A stretch of DNA of 64,000 bases from Aliiroseovarius zhejiangensis (GTDB lineage: Bacteria > Pseudomonadota > Alphaproteobacteria > Rhodobacterales > Rhodobacteraceae). The stretch is from positions 1 through 64,000 of the forward strand of contig NZ_BNCH01000003.1 in NCBI RefSeq assembly GCF_014656375.1. The letters run 5' to 3'. The translations under genes and the position numbers were made by a program. The notes under the pieces are model-generated. The model was not told the DNA's origin. It was given only the letters and a program-made list of their open reading frames with translations, and searched no databases. Shown here one piece after another: positions 17,245-25,416 of the stretch (the stretch's first letter is position 1; each line of letters opens with the position of its first letter).

Positions 17245-18167
17245 GGAGTGACCCAGGCAAGAATGGCGGACACGGTCAGAATCGATGCGCTTGTCGATAC
17301 CAGAATTGCCGCCGATGCACGCTGCGGCGCAACGCCGTAATGCTGGGCCAGAATATAGACGTTTCCAGCGACAGGCAGGGCGGCGGTTGCTATCATCACG
17401 CTGGCCGCGAAGGGCTCCACGTCAAAGATCAGAAGGGCGGTGATCGCAACGGCCAGCGGATGCAGGACGAGTTTGGCGAAGGAAAGCCAGACGGCGACGC
17501 TCAGCCGTTCTGCGGATTTGGCAGCCAGCGAAGCGCCGATGGCAAACAAGGCCCCCGGGGTTGATGCGCCGCCCAGCAAATCCATGAAACGGTCAACTGT
17601 TTCGGGCAATGGCCAGCCGGTCGCGGCCCATGCAAAACCAAGCGCCATCGAGACAATCATCGGATTGTTCAGCAAGCCCTTGCCGACCGTGCGCAGGACC
17701 ACCGGGCTGACCCGTCCGTCGCGTGACCCGGTGATCAGGATCACGATGAGACTGCTGAACAGAAAAAGGTCAACCGCCAGCACCATCATGACCGGCCCGA
17801 CCGCCGCCTCTCCCATCAAAAGCGCCAGCATGGGCACGCCGAGGAAACCCACATTGCCGACCACGGCGCATTGCGCCTCGACCGCCGCCTCTTCGACCCC
17901 GCGTTTGCGGATCAATGCGACCACGGTTGCCAGAATATAAACCGCGCCCGCCCCCAGCGCATAAGCCCAGATGAACGGCCAGCTGATCACCTCGTCCAGA
18001 CCCAGATTGGCGGAAAACCGAAAAAGCATCGCTGACAGGGCGAAGTAGAACACGAACCTTGTCAGATAGGCCGTGGCCTCGGGTGGGAAAAACCCGCGCG
18101 CTGCGGCGCCGTATCCCAATCCGATGACGGCAAAGAAGGGAAGTGTTTGCAACAGGATGTCGATCAT
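17241..18167 (-). CDS. AEC family transporter
   Basis: 308 residues with about ten membrane helices in two halves and the auxin-efflux-carrier signature GNVGFLGVPML in the first half. The matching unwound-helix region in the second half is TAALPVAGNVYILA. Bacterial AEC proteins move organic acids such as malate or malonate; the substrate here is unknown. It is the first gene of the AEC-nnrS-fghA-yaiI unit and is preceded by a 118-bp nested palindromic element. Confidence 0.88.
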   Translation of the reverse strand: MIDILLQTLPFFAVIGLGYGAAARGFFPPEATAYLTRFVFYFALSAMLFRFSANLGLDEVISWPFIWAYALGAGAVYILATVVALIRKRGVEEAAVEAQCAVVGNVGFLGVPMLALLMGEAAVGPVMMVLAVDLFLFSSLIVILITGSRDGRVSPVVLRTVGKGLLNNPMIVSMALGFAWAATGWPLPETVDRFMDLLGGASTPGALFAIGASLAAKSAERLSVAVWLSFAKLVLHPLAVAITALLIFDVEPFAASVMIATAALPVAGNVYILAQHYGVAPQRASAAILVSTSASILTVSAILAWVTP

Positions 18168-18176
18168 TTCCCAGCC

Positions 18177-18294
18177 CTAAAGCGTTTCGACAAAAACCTG
18201 AGACATCACCTTTTGTCGAAACGCCCACGACGTATGAACGTGGCACGCGTTTCGAGTTAAGCTCGTGCCTCAAGTTTAACTCGAAACGCTTTAG
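18177..18294. repeat. Nested double-hairpin palindromic element
   Basis: There are two perfect 14-bp stems with 15-base loops in tandem. Hairpin 1 is GCGTTTCGACAAAA (18182-18195) with TTTTGTCGAAACGC (18211-18224). Hairpin 2 is GCGTTTCGAGTTAA (18247-18260) with TTAACTCGAAACGC (18276-18289). Both begin GCGTTTCGA, so the outermost arms CTAAAGCGTTTCGA (18177-18190) and TCGAAACGCTTTAG (18281-18294) also form a 14-bp inverted repeat closing the whole element. It encodes nothing, lies between tandem leftward genes and looks like a small mobile or dispersed REP/MITE-like element, which is inference. Confidence 0.88.
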
Positions 18295-18357
18295 CATGGG
18301 GAATGGGGATTGACGAGATGCGAGTTCAGCGCGCGACAGGCGCGGGTTGCGCAGGCA

Positions 18358-19335
18358 TCAACCGCCCCCGATCAACGCGCCTGCGGCAAAGACCAGCGCG
18401 CCCCCCACCACCACCTGCAACGTGGCGCGCATGAAGGGCGTTTGCATGAAGCGGTTCTGGATCCAGACGATGGCCCACAACTCGACGAAGACGACCAGAA
18501 TGGCAATGGTCGTGGCGGTCCAGAAATCGGTGATCAGATAGGGCAGGGCGTGCCCCAGCCCGCCCAGCATCGTCATGATGCCCGAGGCAAAACCGCGTTT
18601 CACCGGGCTGCCACGCCCCGACAATTCGCCATCGTCAGACGCCGCTTCGGTGAACCCCATCGAAATCCCCGCCCCGACACTGGCCGCCAGCCCGACAAGG
18701 AAAGTCGTGTGTGTATCGTGGGTGGCAAAAGCCGTGGCGAAGATCGGCGCAAGGGTCGAGACCGAGCCATCCATTAGCCCGGCAAGCCCCGGCTGCACCC
18801 AGGTCAGGATGAATTGACGATGCGCGTCGGCGTCTTCTTCAGACCGGGCATCGCCGCTCAGATGATCGGCTTCCAGTTGCCCGGCGACATTGCCGTGATC
18901 CGCCTCGGCGGCGGCCAGATCACCCAGGAGCTTGCGGATATTGGCGTCCGATGTGCGGTCTGCGGCCTTGCGATAGAACTGTTCCGCCTGACGCTCCATT
19001 TCGCGGGCCTCGCCACGGATCGTCTCCAGCCCCAGATTCTCGACCAGCCAGACCGGGCGGCGGGCATAGAACCCGGCCACGTGTTCGCGGCGGATCAGCG
19101 GGATCATGTCACCGAACCGCGCCTTGTGCGCGTCGATCAGCAGGCGGCGGTGTTCGTCCTCTTCTTCGGCCATGCCATCGAACACTTTGGCCGAGGCCGG
19201 AAAATCGGCGCGCAGAAGTTCGGCATATTGGCGATAGATGCGGGCGTCGTCTTCTTCGTTGGAAATCGCAAGGGCCAGGATTTCCTGCTCTGACAGATCC
19301 GAGAAACGACGACGATTGAGAGTGCCGGACAGCAT
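18358..19335 (-). CDS. mbfA: Membrane-bound ferritin, ferritin-like/VIT1 fusion
   Basis: 325 residues. The N-terminal ferritin-like di-iron domain (about 10-160) has Glu ligands in NEEDDARIYRQY, AEEEDEHRR, EMERQAEQFY and AEADHGN. The C-terminal VIT1/CCC1 membrane domain (about 175-325) has MDGSVSTLAPIFATAFAT and GISMGFTEAASD with about five helices. This is the MbfA architecture known from Agrobacterium and Bradyrhizobium, an inner-membrane iron exporter that protects against iron and peroxide stress and is repressed by Irr when iron is scarce. A perfect ICE-type palindrome lies just upstream. AGGAG precedes the ATG by 6 bases. Confidence 0.94.
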   Translation of the reverse strand: MLSGTLNRRRFSDLSEQEILALAISNEEDDARIYRQYAELLRADFPASAKVFDGMAEEEDEHRRLLIDAHKARFGDMIPLIRREHVAGFYARRPVWLVENLGLETIRGEAREMERQAEQFYRKAADRTSDANIRKLLGDLAAAEADHGNVAGQLEADHLSGDARSEEDADAHRQFILTWVQPGLAGLMDGSVSTLAPIFATAFATHDTHTTFLVGLAASVGAGISMGFTEAASDDGELSGRGSPVKRGFASGIMTMLGGLGHALPYLITDFWTATTIAILVVFVELWAIVWIQNRFMQTPFMRATLQVVVGGALVFAAGALIGGG

Positions 19336-19349
19336 GGAAGGCTCCTAAC

Positions 19350-19364
19350 TTAGAATGGTTCTAA
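19350..19364. promoter_or_regulatory. ICE/Irr-type operator upstream of mbfA
   Basis: TTAGAA-TGG-TTCTAA is a perfect inverted repeat matching the core of the alphaproteobacterial iron control element bound by Irr. It ends 14 bases before the mbfA ATG, directly against the ribosome-binding site, a position expected for repression. Binding by Irr is inferred; no irr gene is in the window. Confidence 0.85.
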
Positions 19365-19461
19365 TTTATGGATTTTCCGACGCAGCACAAGTCTGCAATT
19401 TGACGCGGGGCAGGGGAGTTTTCGCCCGCCCCGTGTCCGGTTCATTCGTGCACTCTGCGGG

Positions 19462-20574
19462 TCAGTAGATCACCACGCTGCGGATGCTTTTGCCTTCATG
19501 CATCAGATCGAACCCCTTGTTGATGTCGTCCAGCCCCATCGTGTGGGTGATCATCGGGTCGATCTCGATCTTGCCATCCATGTACCAGTCGACGATCTGC
19601 GGCACATCTGTGCGCCCGCGCGCGCCGCCGAACGCGGTGCCGCGCCAGACGCGGCCTGTGACAAGTTGGAACGGGCGGGTCGAAATCTCGGCGCCAGCCG
19701 GCGCCACGCCGATGATGACGCTTTCGCCCCAGCCCTTATGCGCGCTTTCCAGCGCGGTGCGCATCACGCCGACATTGCCGGTGGCATCAAATGTGTAATC
19801 CGCGCCGCCGCCGGTCAGGTCGACCAGATGGGCAACCAGGTCGCTGTCAACCTTTGACGGGTTCACGAAATGGGTCATGCCGAACCGTTTGGCCATCTCG
19901 ACCTTGGAATCATTCAGATCGACACCGACAATCTGATCCGCACCCGCAAGGCGCAGCCCTTGCAGAACATTCAGGCCAATGCCGCCCAGACCAAACACGA
20001 TCGCTGTTGATCCGATTTCGACCTTGGCGGTGTTGATCACGGCGCCGACGCCGGTGGTCACGCCGCAGCCGATATAGCAGATCTTCTCAAACGGTGCGTC
20101 CTTGCGGACCTTTGCCAGCGCGATTTCCGGCAGAACCGTGTGATTGGCGAATGTCGAACACCCCATGTAATGCAGGATCGGCGTACCATCGAGCATCGAA
20201 AAGCGGCTGGTGCCATCCGGCATCAGACCCTGACCCTGCGTGGCACGGATTGACTGACACAGGTTGGTTTTGGGGTTCAGGCAGTATTCGCATTCCCGGC
20301 ATTCCGGCGTGTAAAGCGGGATCACGTGATCGCCAACCTCAAGCGAGGTCACACCCGGCCCGACTTCGACCACCACCCCCGCGCCTTCATGGCCCAGAAT
20401 CGCCGGGAACAAGCCTTCGGGATCGGCACCCGACAGGGTGAACTCGTCCGTATGGCAAATGCCGGTGGCTTTGATTTCGACCAGAACCTCGCCCGCTTTC
20501 GGGCCTTCCAGGTTCACCTCCATGATCTCGAGCGGTTTGCCGGCTTCAAGGGCAACGGCGGCACGGGTGCGCAT
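19462..20574 (-). CDS. adhC: S-(hydroxymethyl)glutathione dehydrogenase / class III alcohol dehydrogenase
   Basis: 370 residues, full length for class III ADH. Catalytic zinc ligands lie in [20 protein letters not shown] and the later GCGVTTGVG. The structural zinc cluster is [15 protein letters not shown], and the NAD fold is [14 protein letters not shown] with Asp in GVDLND. It oxidises S-hydroxymethylglutathione to S-formylglutathione, the substrate of FghA, and in other organisms reduces S-nitrosoglutathione. AGGAG stands 7 bases before the ATG at 20574; longer in-frame starts are unsupported. It lies alone, 126 bases upstream of mbfA. Confidence 0.95.
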   Translation of the reverse strand: MRTRAAVALEAGKPLEIMEVNLEGPKAGEVLVEIKATGICHTDEFTLSGADPEGLFPAILGHEGAGVVVEVGPGVTSLEVGDHVIPLYTPECRECEYCLNPKTNLCQSIRATQGQGLMPDGTSRFSMLDGTPILHYMGCSTFANHTVLPEIALAKVRKDAPFEKICYIGCGVTTGVGAVINTAKVEIGSTAIVFGLGGIGLNVLQGLRLAGADQIVGVDLNDSKVEMAKRFGMTHFVNPSKVDSDLVAHLVDLTGGGADYTFDATGNVGVMRTALESAHKGWGESVIIGVAPAGAEISTRPFQLVTGRVWRGTAFGGARGRTDVPQIVDWYMDGKIEIDPMITHTMGLDDINKGFDLMHEGKSIRSVVIY

Positions 20575-20686
20575 CGGCTTTCTCCTGTTCTGTGATAGTG
20601 TCAGGTTGCGGGATCGACGCGCCTTTTTCAACCTTGCTGCACCCCCCCTCTTGCCACGACACGAGATTGCAGCGCAAATTGACTGC

Positions 20687-20965
20687 ATGAGAGCTATCAC
20701 GACCCTGATCATCACCGTCGCCCTGACCGGATGCCTGGCCGCCAGCCCCCCTGTGCCCGCGCCTGATACATTCGTGCCCAATTGCGGGCAGGACAGGTTT
20801 CGCGGGCTGGTGGGGCAGGACGCGGCAATCCTGCGTGAACTTGACCTGCCCGGGACGACGCGCGTGGTGAAACCCGGTATGGCGCTGACGCAGGATTATC
20901 GCCCGGACCGGCTGAACATCTCGATTGACGAGGATGGCCTGATCAACCGGGTCTGGTGTTCCTGA
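20687..20965 (+). CDS. I78-family peptidase inhibitor lipoprotein
   Basis: A 92-residue lipoprotein: short signal [16 protein letters not shown] with the lipobox Cys at residue 16. The mature part ends in [20 protein letters not shown], the conserved RLN-x-x-x-D-x-x-G-x-I-x-x-V-x-C segment of the inhibitor I78 family. In the middle is [10 protein letters not shown], also typical. Members are small periplasmic serine protease inhibitors. It diverges from adhC with a 112-base gap. The start is set by the lipoprotein signal; longer frames overlap adhC in antisense. Confidence 0.85.
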   Translation: MRAITTLIITVALTGCLAASPPVPAPDTFVPNCGQDRFRGLVGQDAAILRELDLPGTTRVVKPGMALTQDYRPDRLNISIDEDGLINRVWCS

Positions 20966-21001
20966 CGATCACCGAAAGGATGAAATCCTGCCGCGCCGGG
21001 C

Positions 21002-21445
21002 TTATTCGCGATAGTCGCGGTGGCAGGCCTTGCACGTCCCGCCAATCTTTCCCAGCGCCGCGCCAAGGGCCGACTCATCGCCAATCGTTCCGACACTGGC
21101 GGCGGCAGCGACCATTGCTTCGGATTTCTGCACGAAATCGTCGAAATTATCCCAAATGGCGGGCAATGCCTCGGATTTCGGGTCTGTTTCGTTGGCTCTG
21201 AACTTTTCAGGAACCTTCTTGCCGTCATGAGCCATGGCCGCAGCGGCAGCAGTTGCTTTTTCTGCGTCAAACGGGATTTTTCCCTTTGCCATGTCCCCAA
21301 GCGTTTTCATGCTGCCCTGGATCGCCTTCATGGTCATCATGCGGTCCATCACGACGGGGTTCTTCACATCGGAATGGGCAAGGGCCGGAGCGGCAATCAA
21401 TACGCTCAGCGGCAGGGCAAACAGGGCGGGTTTGAATACTGACAT
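21002..21445 (-). CDS. Class II cytochrome c (c-prime/c556 type)
   Basis: 147 residues: Sec signal (cleavage after PALA, about residue 23), a four-helix-bundle domain, and the haem-binding CKACH only eight residues from the C-terminus, the position diagnostic of class II cytochromes c. An early Met (VVMDRMMTMKAI) could be the sixth ligand as in c556; c-prime proteins instead leave that site open to bind NO. It acts in the periplasm. AAAGGATGACCC precedes the ATG. The gene is monocistronic and convergent with the I78 lipoprotein gene. Confidence 0.88.
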   Translation of the reverse strand: MSVFKPALFALPLSVLIAAPALAHSDVKNPVVMDRMMTMKAIQGSMKTLGDMAKGKIPFDAEKATAAAAAMAHDGKKVPEKFRANETDPKSEALPAIWDNFDDFVQKSEAMVAAAASVGTIGDESALGAALGKIGGTCKACHRDYRE

Positions 21446-21541
21446 GGGTCATCCTTTTGAACAATGGTGGCGTGATTTTAGCCACAGACGCGCAAAAGGA
21501 AAATGACAGGATGGTGAGGGCGCCGGGCCACAGATCGCGAG

Positions 21542-22120
21542 TCAAAGGGCGCGAAGCCCGCCCAGAACCAGATCGGTGACAAGATCTGCGTATTCATCGC
21601 GATCCAGCCCCTTACCGGGGCGGTTCCACATGTAATACCAGTTCAGGATGCCGAAGACCGACATGGTCACGGCGCGCAGGTTGCGGTTGCCGTCGAAGGC
21701 TTCGGGTGCCTCGTTCTGCAAGGCCTTTCCCATCATGTCGATCAAGCGGCGCTGAAGGTCGATCAACGGCGCTTGCTGTTCAGCCTCCAGCACGCCCAGG
21801 CTGTCCAGTTGCAGTTTGTGTTCGGCATCGGCCCCGCGATAGGCCTGAAGAATGGCACGCACCAAGCCGCGCAATCCGTCGGTGCGGGGGGCGGCTTCGA
21901 CTTCGGCCACCAGACCGGACAGATGGGTGTCCAGAATGTCGAACAACAGCGCCTCTTTGCTATCGTAATAGTGATAGATCAGCGCCTTGGACACGCCGCA
22001 ATGCTTTGCCGCTGCCGTCATCGAGGCACGATCGAAGCCGTGTTCAGCGAAATAGCTGGCCGCCCCCTTGCGGATGGCGGCACGTTTTTCTTCGTGGTCG
22101 CGGGCGATCCCTCGCGGCAT
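21542..22120 (-). CDS. paaR: TetR-family regulator of phenylacetate genes (PaaR-like)
   Basis: 192 residues. The N-terminal TetR DNA-binding domain includes the helix-turn-helix MTAAAKHCGVSKALIYHYYDSKEALL (about 34-58); the rest is the helical ligand domain. It starts only 3 bases after the paaK stop, with its ribosome site inside the end of paaK, so it is made from the paaI-paaK message. A TGACCG-TG-CGGTCA palindrome upstream of paaI is the obvious binding site. Phenylacetyl-CoA as effector is inferred from the PaaR family. Confidence 0.83.
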   Translation of the reverse strand: MPRGIARDHEEKRAAIRKGAASYFAEHGFDRASMTAAAKHCGVSKALIYHYYDSKEALLFDILDTHLSGLVAEVEAAPRTDGLRGLVRAILQAYRGADAEHKLQLDSLGVLEAEQQAPLIDLQRRLIDMMGKALQNEAPEAFDGNRNLRAVTMSVFGILNWYYMWNRPGKGLDRDEYADLVTDLVLGGLRAL

Positions 22121-22123
22121 GGG

Positions 22124-23431
22124 TCACTCCTTCGGGCGTTTGTCCACGACCCTTACCGCTTTCCCCTCGCTGCGCGCAACCTTGCCGGTCGGAGCCACAT
22201 GCACCTTGGCACTGATGCCGACATTTGACTTGATCTTGGCGGACAGGGCGCGGGCGGCGGCTTCGGCACCGTCCTGTGGCAAGCCTTCGGCCATTTCCAC
22301 ATGCACATGCATCTCGTCCATTCGGGCGGGGCGGGTCAATTCGATCTGGAAATGCGGGGACAGCGCGGGGACATCCATCAACTGTTCCTCGATCTGGGTG
22401 GGGAACACATTCACGCCGCGCAGGATGATCATGTCATCCGACCGCCCGGTGATCTTTTCCATTCGCCGCATGGACCGGGCGGTGCCGGGCAAAAGGCGGG
22501 TCAGGTCGCGGGTGCGATAGCGGATGATCGGGAACCCTTCTTTGGTCAGCGAGGTAAAGACCAACTCGCCCAGTTCTCCATCTTCGACCACCTCGCCGGT
22601 GTCGGGGTTGATGATCTCGGGATAGAAGTGATCCTCCCAGATATGCAGCCCGTCCTTGGTTTCAACGCATTCATTGGCAACCCCCGGCCCGATCACTTCG
22701 GACAGGCCATAGATGTCGACCGCATGCATGTCGAACGCCTCTTCGATTTCGCGGCGCATGTTGTTGGTCCATGGCTCGGCCCCGAAAATCCCGACCTTCA
22801 GGGGGCTTTTGCGCGGGTCGCGGCCCTGTTTGGCGTATTCATCCAGAATGGACAGCGCATATGAGGGCGTCACGGTGATGCCGTCGGCGCGGAAATCCTC
22901 GATCAACCGCACCTGGCGCTGGGTCATACCACCCGAAACGGGCACCACGGTCAGGCCCAGTTCCTCGGCCCCGCCATGCACACCGAGCCCGCCGGTGAAC
23001 AGCCCGTAGCCATAGGCGTTGTGCAGCACGTCCCCGCGCCGCAAGCCGGATGCGCGCATGCACCGCGCCACCACGGTCGACCACATTTTCAGATCGTTCT
23101 TCGTGTATCCGACCACGGTCGGCTGTCCGGTCGTGCCCGAGCTTGCATGGACGCGGGCGATCTGGTCGCGCGGGACGGCAAACAGGCCGAACGGATAATT
23201 GTCGCGCAAGTCCTGCTTTACGGTAAACGGAAACTTTGCCAGATCGGACAGGCTGTGCAGATCATCCGGGTGAACGCCCGCGTCATCGAAGCTTTTGCGA
23301 TAGAACGGCACGTTGTCATAGGCGTGTTTCAGCGACCATTTCATGCGCTCAAACTGGGTCGCGGCAATTTCGTCGCGGGATGCAATTTCGATCGGGTCCA
23401 GATCTTCCTTGCGGGGCGTCAGGTCTTTCAT
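22124..23431 (-). CDS. paaK: Phenylacetate-CoA ligase
   Basis: 435 residues, adenylate-forming enzyme with the P-loop-like SSGTTGQPTVVGYTKND, the A5 motif DIYGLSEVIGPG and the A8 region YRTRDLT. It activates phenylacetate with ATP and CoA, the entry step of aerobic phenylacetate degradation. It lies between paaI and tetR on one leftward message; the rest of the pathway (paaABCDE, paaZ) is not in the window. A GAGAGAC ribosome site precedes the ATG. Confidence 0.95.
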   Translation of the reverse strand: MKDLTPRKEDLDPIEIASRDEIAATQFERMKWSLKHAYDNVPFYRKSFDDAGVHPDDLHSLSDLAKFPFTVKQDLRDNYPFGLFAVPRDQIARVHASSGTTGQPTVVGYTKNDLKMWSTVVARCMRASGLRRGDVLHNAYGYGLFTGGLGVHGGAEELGLTVVPVSGGMTQRQVRLIEDFRADGITVTPSYALSILDEYAKQGRDPRKSPLKVGIFGAEPWTNNMRREIEEAFDMHAVDIYGLSEVIGPGVANECVETKDGLHIWEDHFYPEIINPDTGEVVEDGELGELVFTSLTKEGFPIIRYRTRDLTRLLPGTARSMRRMEKITGRSDDMIILRGVNVFPTQIEEQLMDVPALSPHFQIELTRPARMDEMHVHVEMAEGLPQDGAEAAARALSAKIKSNVGISAKVHVAPTGKVARSEGKAVRVVDKRPKE

Positions 23432-23476
23432 GTCTCTCCTCCGGCGGGGATAAGCCCCGCCCCATGTCAGTCGGGT

Positions 23477-23908
23477 TCAGTCGGTTTCGTCGAAATGCGT
23501 GCCGGAAATCTGGCGTGAATGCCCACGAAACAGGGCGACCCTGCGCCCGTCTTCGCCGGTGACGGTCACGTCGTAAATGCCGGATCGTCCGGTGCGGCTG
23601 GCCTCGGACGCTGTGGCCACCAGCCGTTCCCCCAGCTTGCCGGGTGCCAGATAGGTGATCGAATTATGCTGGGCCACCACGCGGTGGTTGTAGCTGTTGC
23701 AGGCAAAGGCAAAGGCGCTGTCGGCAAGGGTGAAGATGAAACCGCCGTGACAGATGCCATGCCCGTTGGACATATCGGGGCGCACCGTCATCGACATGAC
23801 GGCCTGTCCCGGCCCGATCATGTCCAGCGACATGCCCAGCCCTTGCGAGGCCGGATCGTCGTCCCACATCATTTGCGCTGCGCGCTCGGCACGGTCCTGT
23901 GGCGTCAT
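23477..23908 (-). CDS. paaI: Hydroxyphenylacetyl-CoA thioesterase
   Basis: 143 residues, single hotdog domain. Family landmarks are NGHGICHGGFIFTLADSAFAFACNS (Asp in LADSAF is the catalytic residue of PaaI) and the YLAPGKLGERL segment. It removes CoA from dead-end hydroxyphenylacetyl-CoA, preventing CoA sequestration when phenylacetate degradation stalls. It is the first gene of paaI-paaK-tetR, and a palindromic TetR-type operator lies 37 bases upstream of its ATG. Confidence 0.92.
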   Translation of the reverse strand: MTPQDRAERAAQMMWDDDPASQGLGMSLDMIGPGQAVMSMTVRPDMSNGHGICHGGFIFTLADSAFAFACNSYNHRVVAQHNSITYLAPGKLGERLVATASEASRTGRSGIYDVTVTGEDGRRVALFRGHSRQISGTHFDETD

Positions 23909-23945
23909 GGTCCCCCCAACGTATTTGTTTGAGGATGCACAAAGC

Positions 23946-23959
23946 TGACCGTGCGGTCA
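23946..23959. promoter_or_regulatory. TetR-type palindromic operator of the paa genes
   Basis: TGACCG-TG-CGGTCA is a perfect inverted repeat, 37 bases before the paaI ATG. On the minus strand it overlaps a -35-like TTGACC. The operon encodes its own TetR regulator, so autoregulated repression is likely. In the remaining bases up to the DUF2794 start (23960-24246) I see nothing else definite. Confidence 0.75.
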
Positions 23960-24246
23960 ATAGTGTTTTGCGCTGACAGAGCAGGACCCCACGGCGCAGG
24001 CGCACGAACCCCACGGCAGAGGCAAATGATCAGAAGATACCGAAGACGTAGGCCCGATGCCGCAAACTGGGTGGGGGCTGTTTCCGCGGCACCGGGATGA
24101 GCTTTCGCTCTCTCTACGCCCCTATCCATGCGGGGTTAACGGGGCGTCAACAAGGAAGCGTTGTGGTAACTTCTGCACGATATCGCGACCAATTCTGGGC
24201 AGGGATTGATTTGTTTGCCATTGAACGGCAAGCTGAGGTCATGAAC

Positions 24247-24588
24247 ATGCCAAACCTGACGCCCTTTCCGGGGCAAGGCCAGCCCGTCGATCAAGTTGTC
24301 TTTGATCGCAGAGAGTTAGGCACCATCATGGGTCTTTACGGTCGCATGGTTGCCGCCGGTGAATGGCGCGACTACGGCATGAGTTTCCTGCGCGAGGTTG
24401 CGGTTTTTTCGGTCTTTCGGCGCACCGCGGAAACGCCGCTGTACCGGATCGAAAAGCGCCCCAAGCTGCGCAATCGGCAGGGGCAATACGCAGTGATCGG
24501 CATGGACGGACGCATTTTGAAGCGCGGCAGTGACCTGCGCGCGGTGCTGCGTGTGCTGGAACGCAAGCTGATCCGCGCGGTCGAATAG
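24247..24588 (+). CDS. DUF2794 family protein
   Basis: 113 residues, cytosolic, basic in its second half. The stretch FDRRELGTIMGLYGRMVAAG, followed by WRDYGMSFLREVAVFSVFRR and QGQYAVIGMDGRILKRG, is the conserved DUF2794 core found across alphaproteobacteria. Function unknown; no catalytic motif is visible. The start is chosen at 24247 because GAGG lies 8 bases before it. ATG 24241 is equally in frame, and an upstream start at 24097 would add 50 unconserved residues. Confidence 0.82.
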   Translation: MPNLTPFPGQGQPVDQVVFDRRELGTIMGLYGRMVAAGEWRDYGMSFLREVAVFSVFRRTAETPLYRIEKRPKLRNRQGQYAVIGMDGRILKRGSDLRAVLRVLERKLIRAVE

Positions 24589-24591
24589 GCC

Positions 24592-25416
24592 TTAAAGCCG
24601 ACGGCGCGCGACAACAGGCCCATCGCCCTGGGCCTCGATTCGGGTGATCGCTTCATTGATCCCTTCATAGGCGACCGCCATGTGAAAGGCGTTGGCGTGG
24701 ATCATCTGCGTCGGGTCCACCACCAGCGCCACATGCCCCTTCCAGAACAGAAGGTCGCCACGCTCCAGCGGTGCTGTGTCATCAAGCGCGTGTCCCAGGG
24801 TTTCCTGCATGTCGCTGTCGCCGGGGCAGTCGTGGCCAGCAGCCAGAAGCGCCGCCTGCACCAGCCCTGAACAGTCGATGCCCGCGCGCGAGTTGCCGCC
24901 CCAAAGATACGGCGTGCCCAGAAACAGCGCGGCATTGGCAACCACATCGTCATTTGTCGCCCCGACGGGGGCAAGATGAACGGTCGGCACGAAGCCTCCG
25001 GTATCGGTTTCCGAATACTGGTTGACCGTGCCCACAACCGTCACGCGCGCGCCGAAGGACAATGCGGCAAGTTCACGTTGTTTCATGTCGGGGGCGGGGT
25101 AAAGATGGGTGCCCGGTGTGCAAACCCAATGAGTCGCCTGCGCATCGTCCGTCAGCTGCGCCGAAGCGATATAACCCACATAGCCATCCTTTCCCGCCTG
25201 CACAAAGGCAAAACCCTCGTGATCCTCAAGTTGCAGCACACGTTCGCCCATCAGGGCTTGTCGGTTGCGGGGACCATCGGGGAATTTGAGGATGTCGACA
25301 ACGCCGTCGGCGACGCGACGCCATGTACCGCGCGTGAAGGCGGGCGCATCGACCTTGCCGCGCAGGCTGTCATGCGCGATGCGGGTGTTGGCGGGAGTCA
25401 GGCGCGGGTCCATCAC
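24592..25416 (-). CDS. NlpC/P60 family cell-wall peptidase
   Basis: 274 residues. Two SH3-like segments (about 30-90 and 95-150) precede an NlpC/P60 catalytic domain with Cys in GIDCSGLVQ, His in KGHVALVVD and a third polar residue in MIHANAFH. Such enzymes cleave peptidoglycan stem peptides between D-Glu and the diamino acid. No signal peptide is visible, so it may act on recycled murein peptides in the cytosol or leave by another route. Its start overlaps the aminopeptidase stop (ATGA), tying two peptide-degrading enzymes together. Confidence 0.9.
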   Translation of the reverse strand: MMDPRLTPANTRIAHDSLRGKVDAPAFTRGTWRRVADGVVDILKFPDGPRNRQALMGERVLQLEDHEGFAFVQAGKDGYVGYIASAQLTDDAQATHWVCTPGTHLYPAPDMKQRELAALSFGARVTVVGTVNQYSETDTGGFVPTVHLAPVGATNDDVVANAALFLGTPYLWGGNSRAGIDCSGLVQAALLAAGHDCPGDSDMQETLGHALDDTAPLERGDLLFWKGHVALVVDPTQMIHANAFHMAVAYEGINEAITRIEAQGDGPVVARRRL

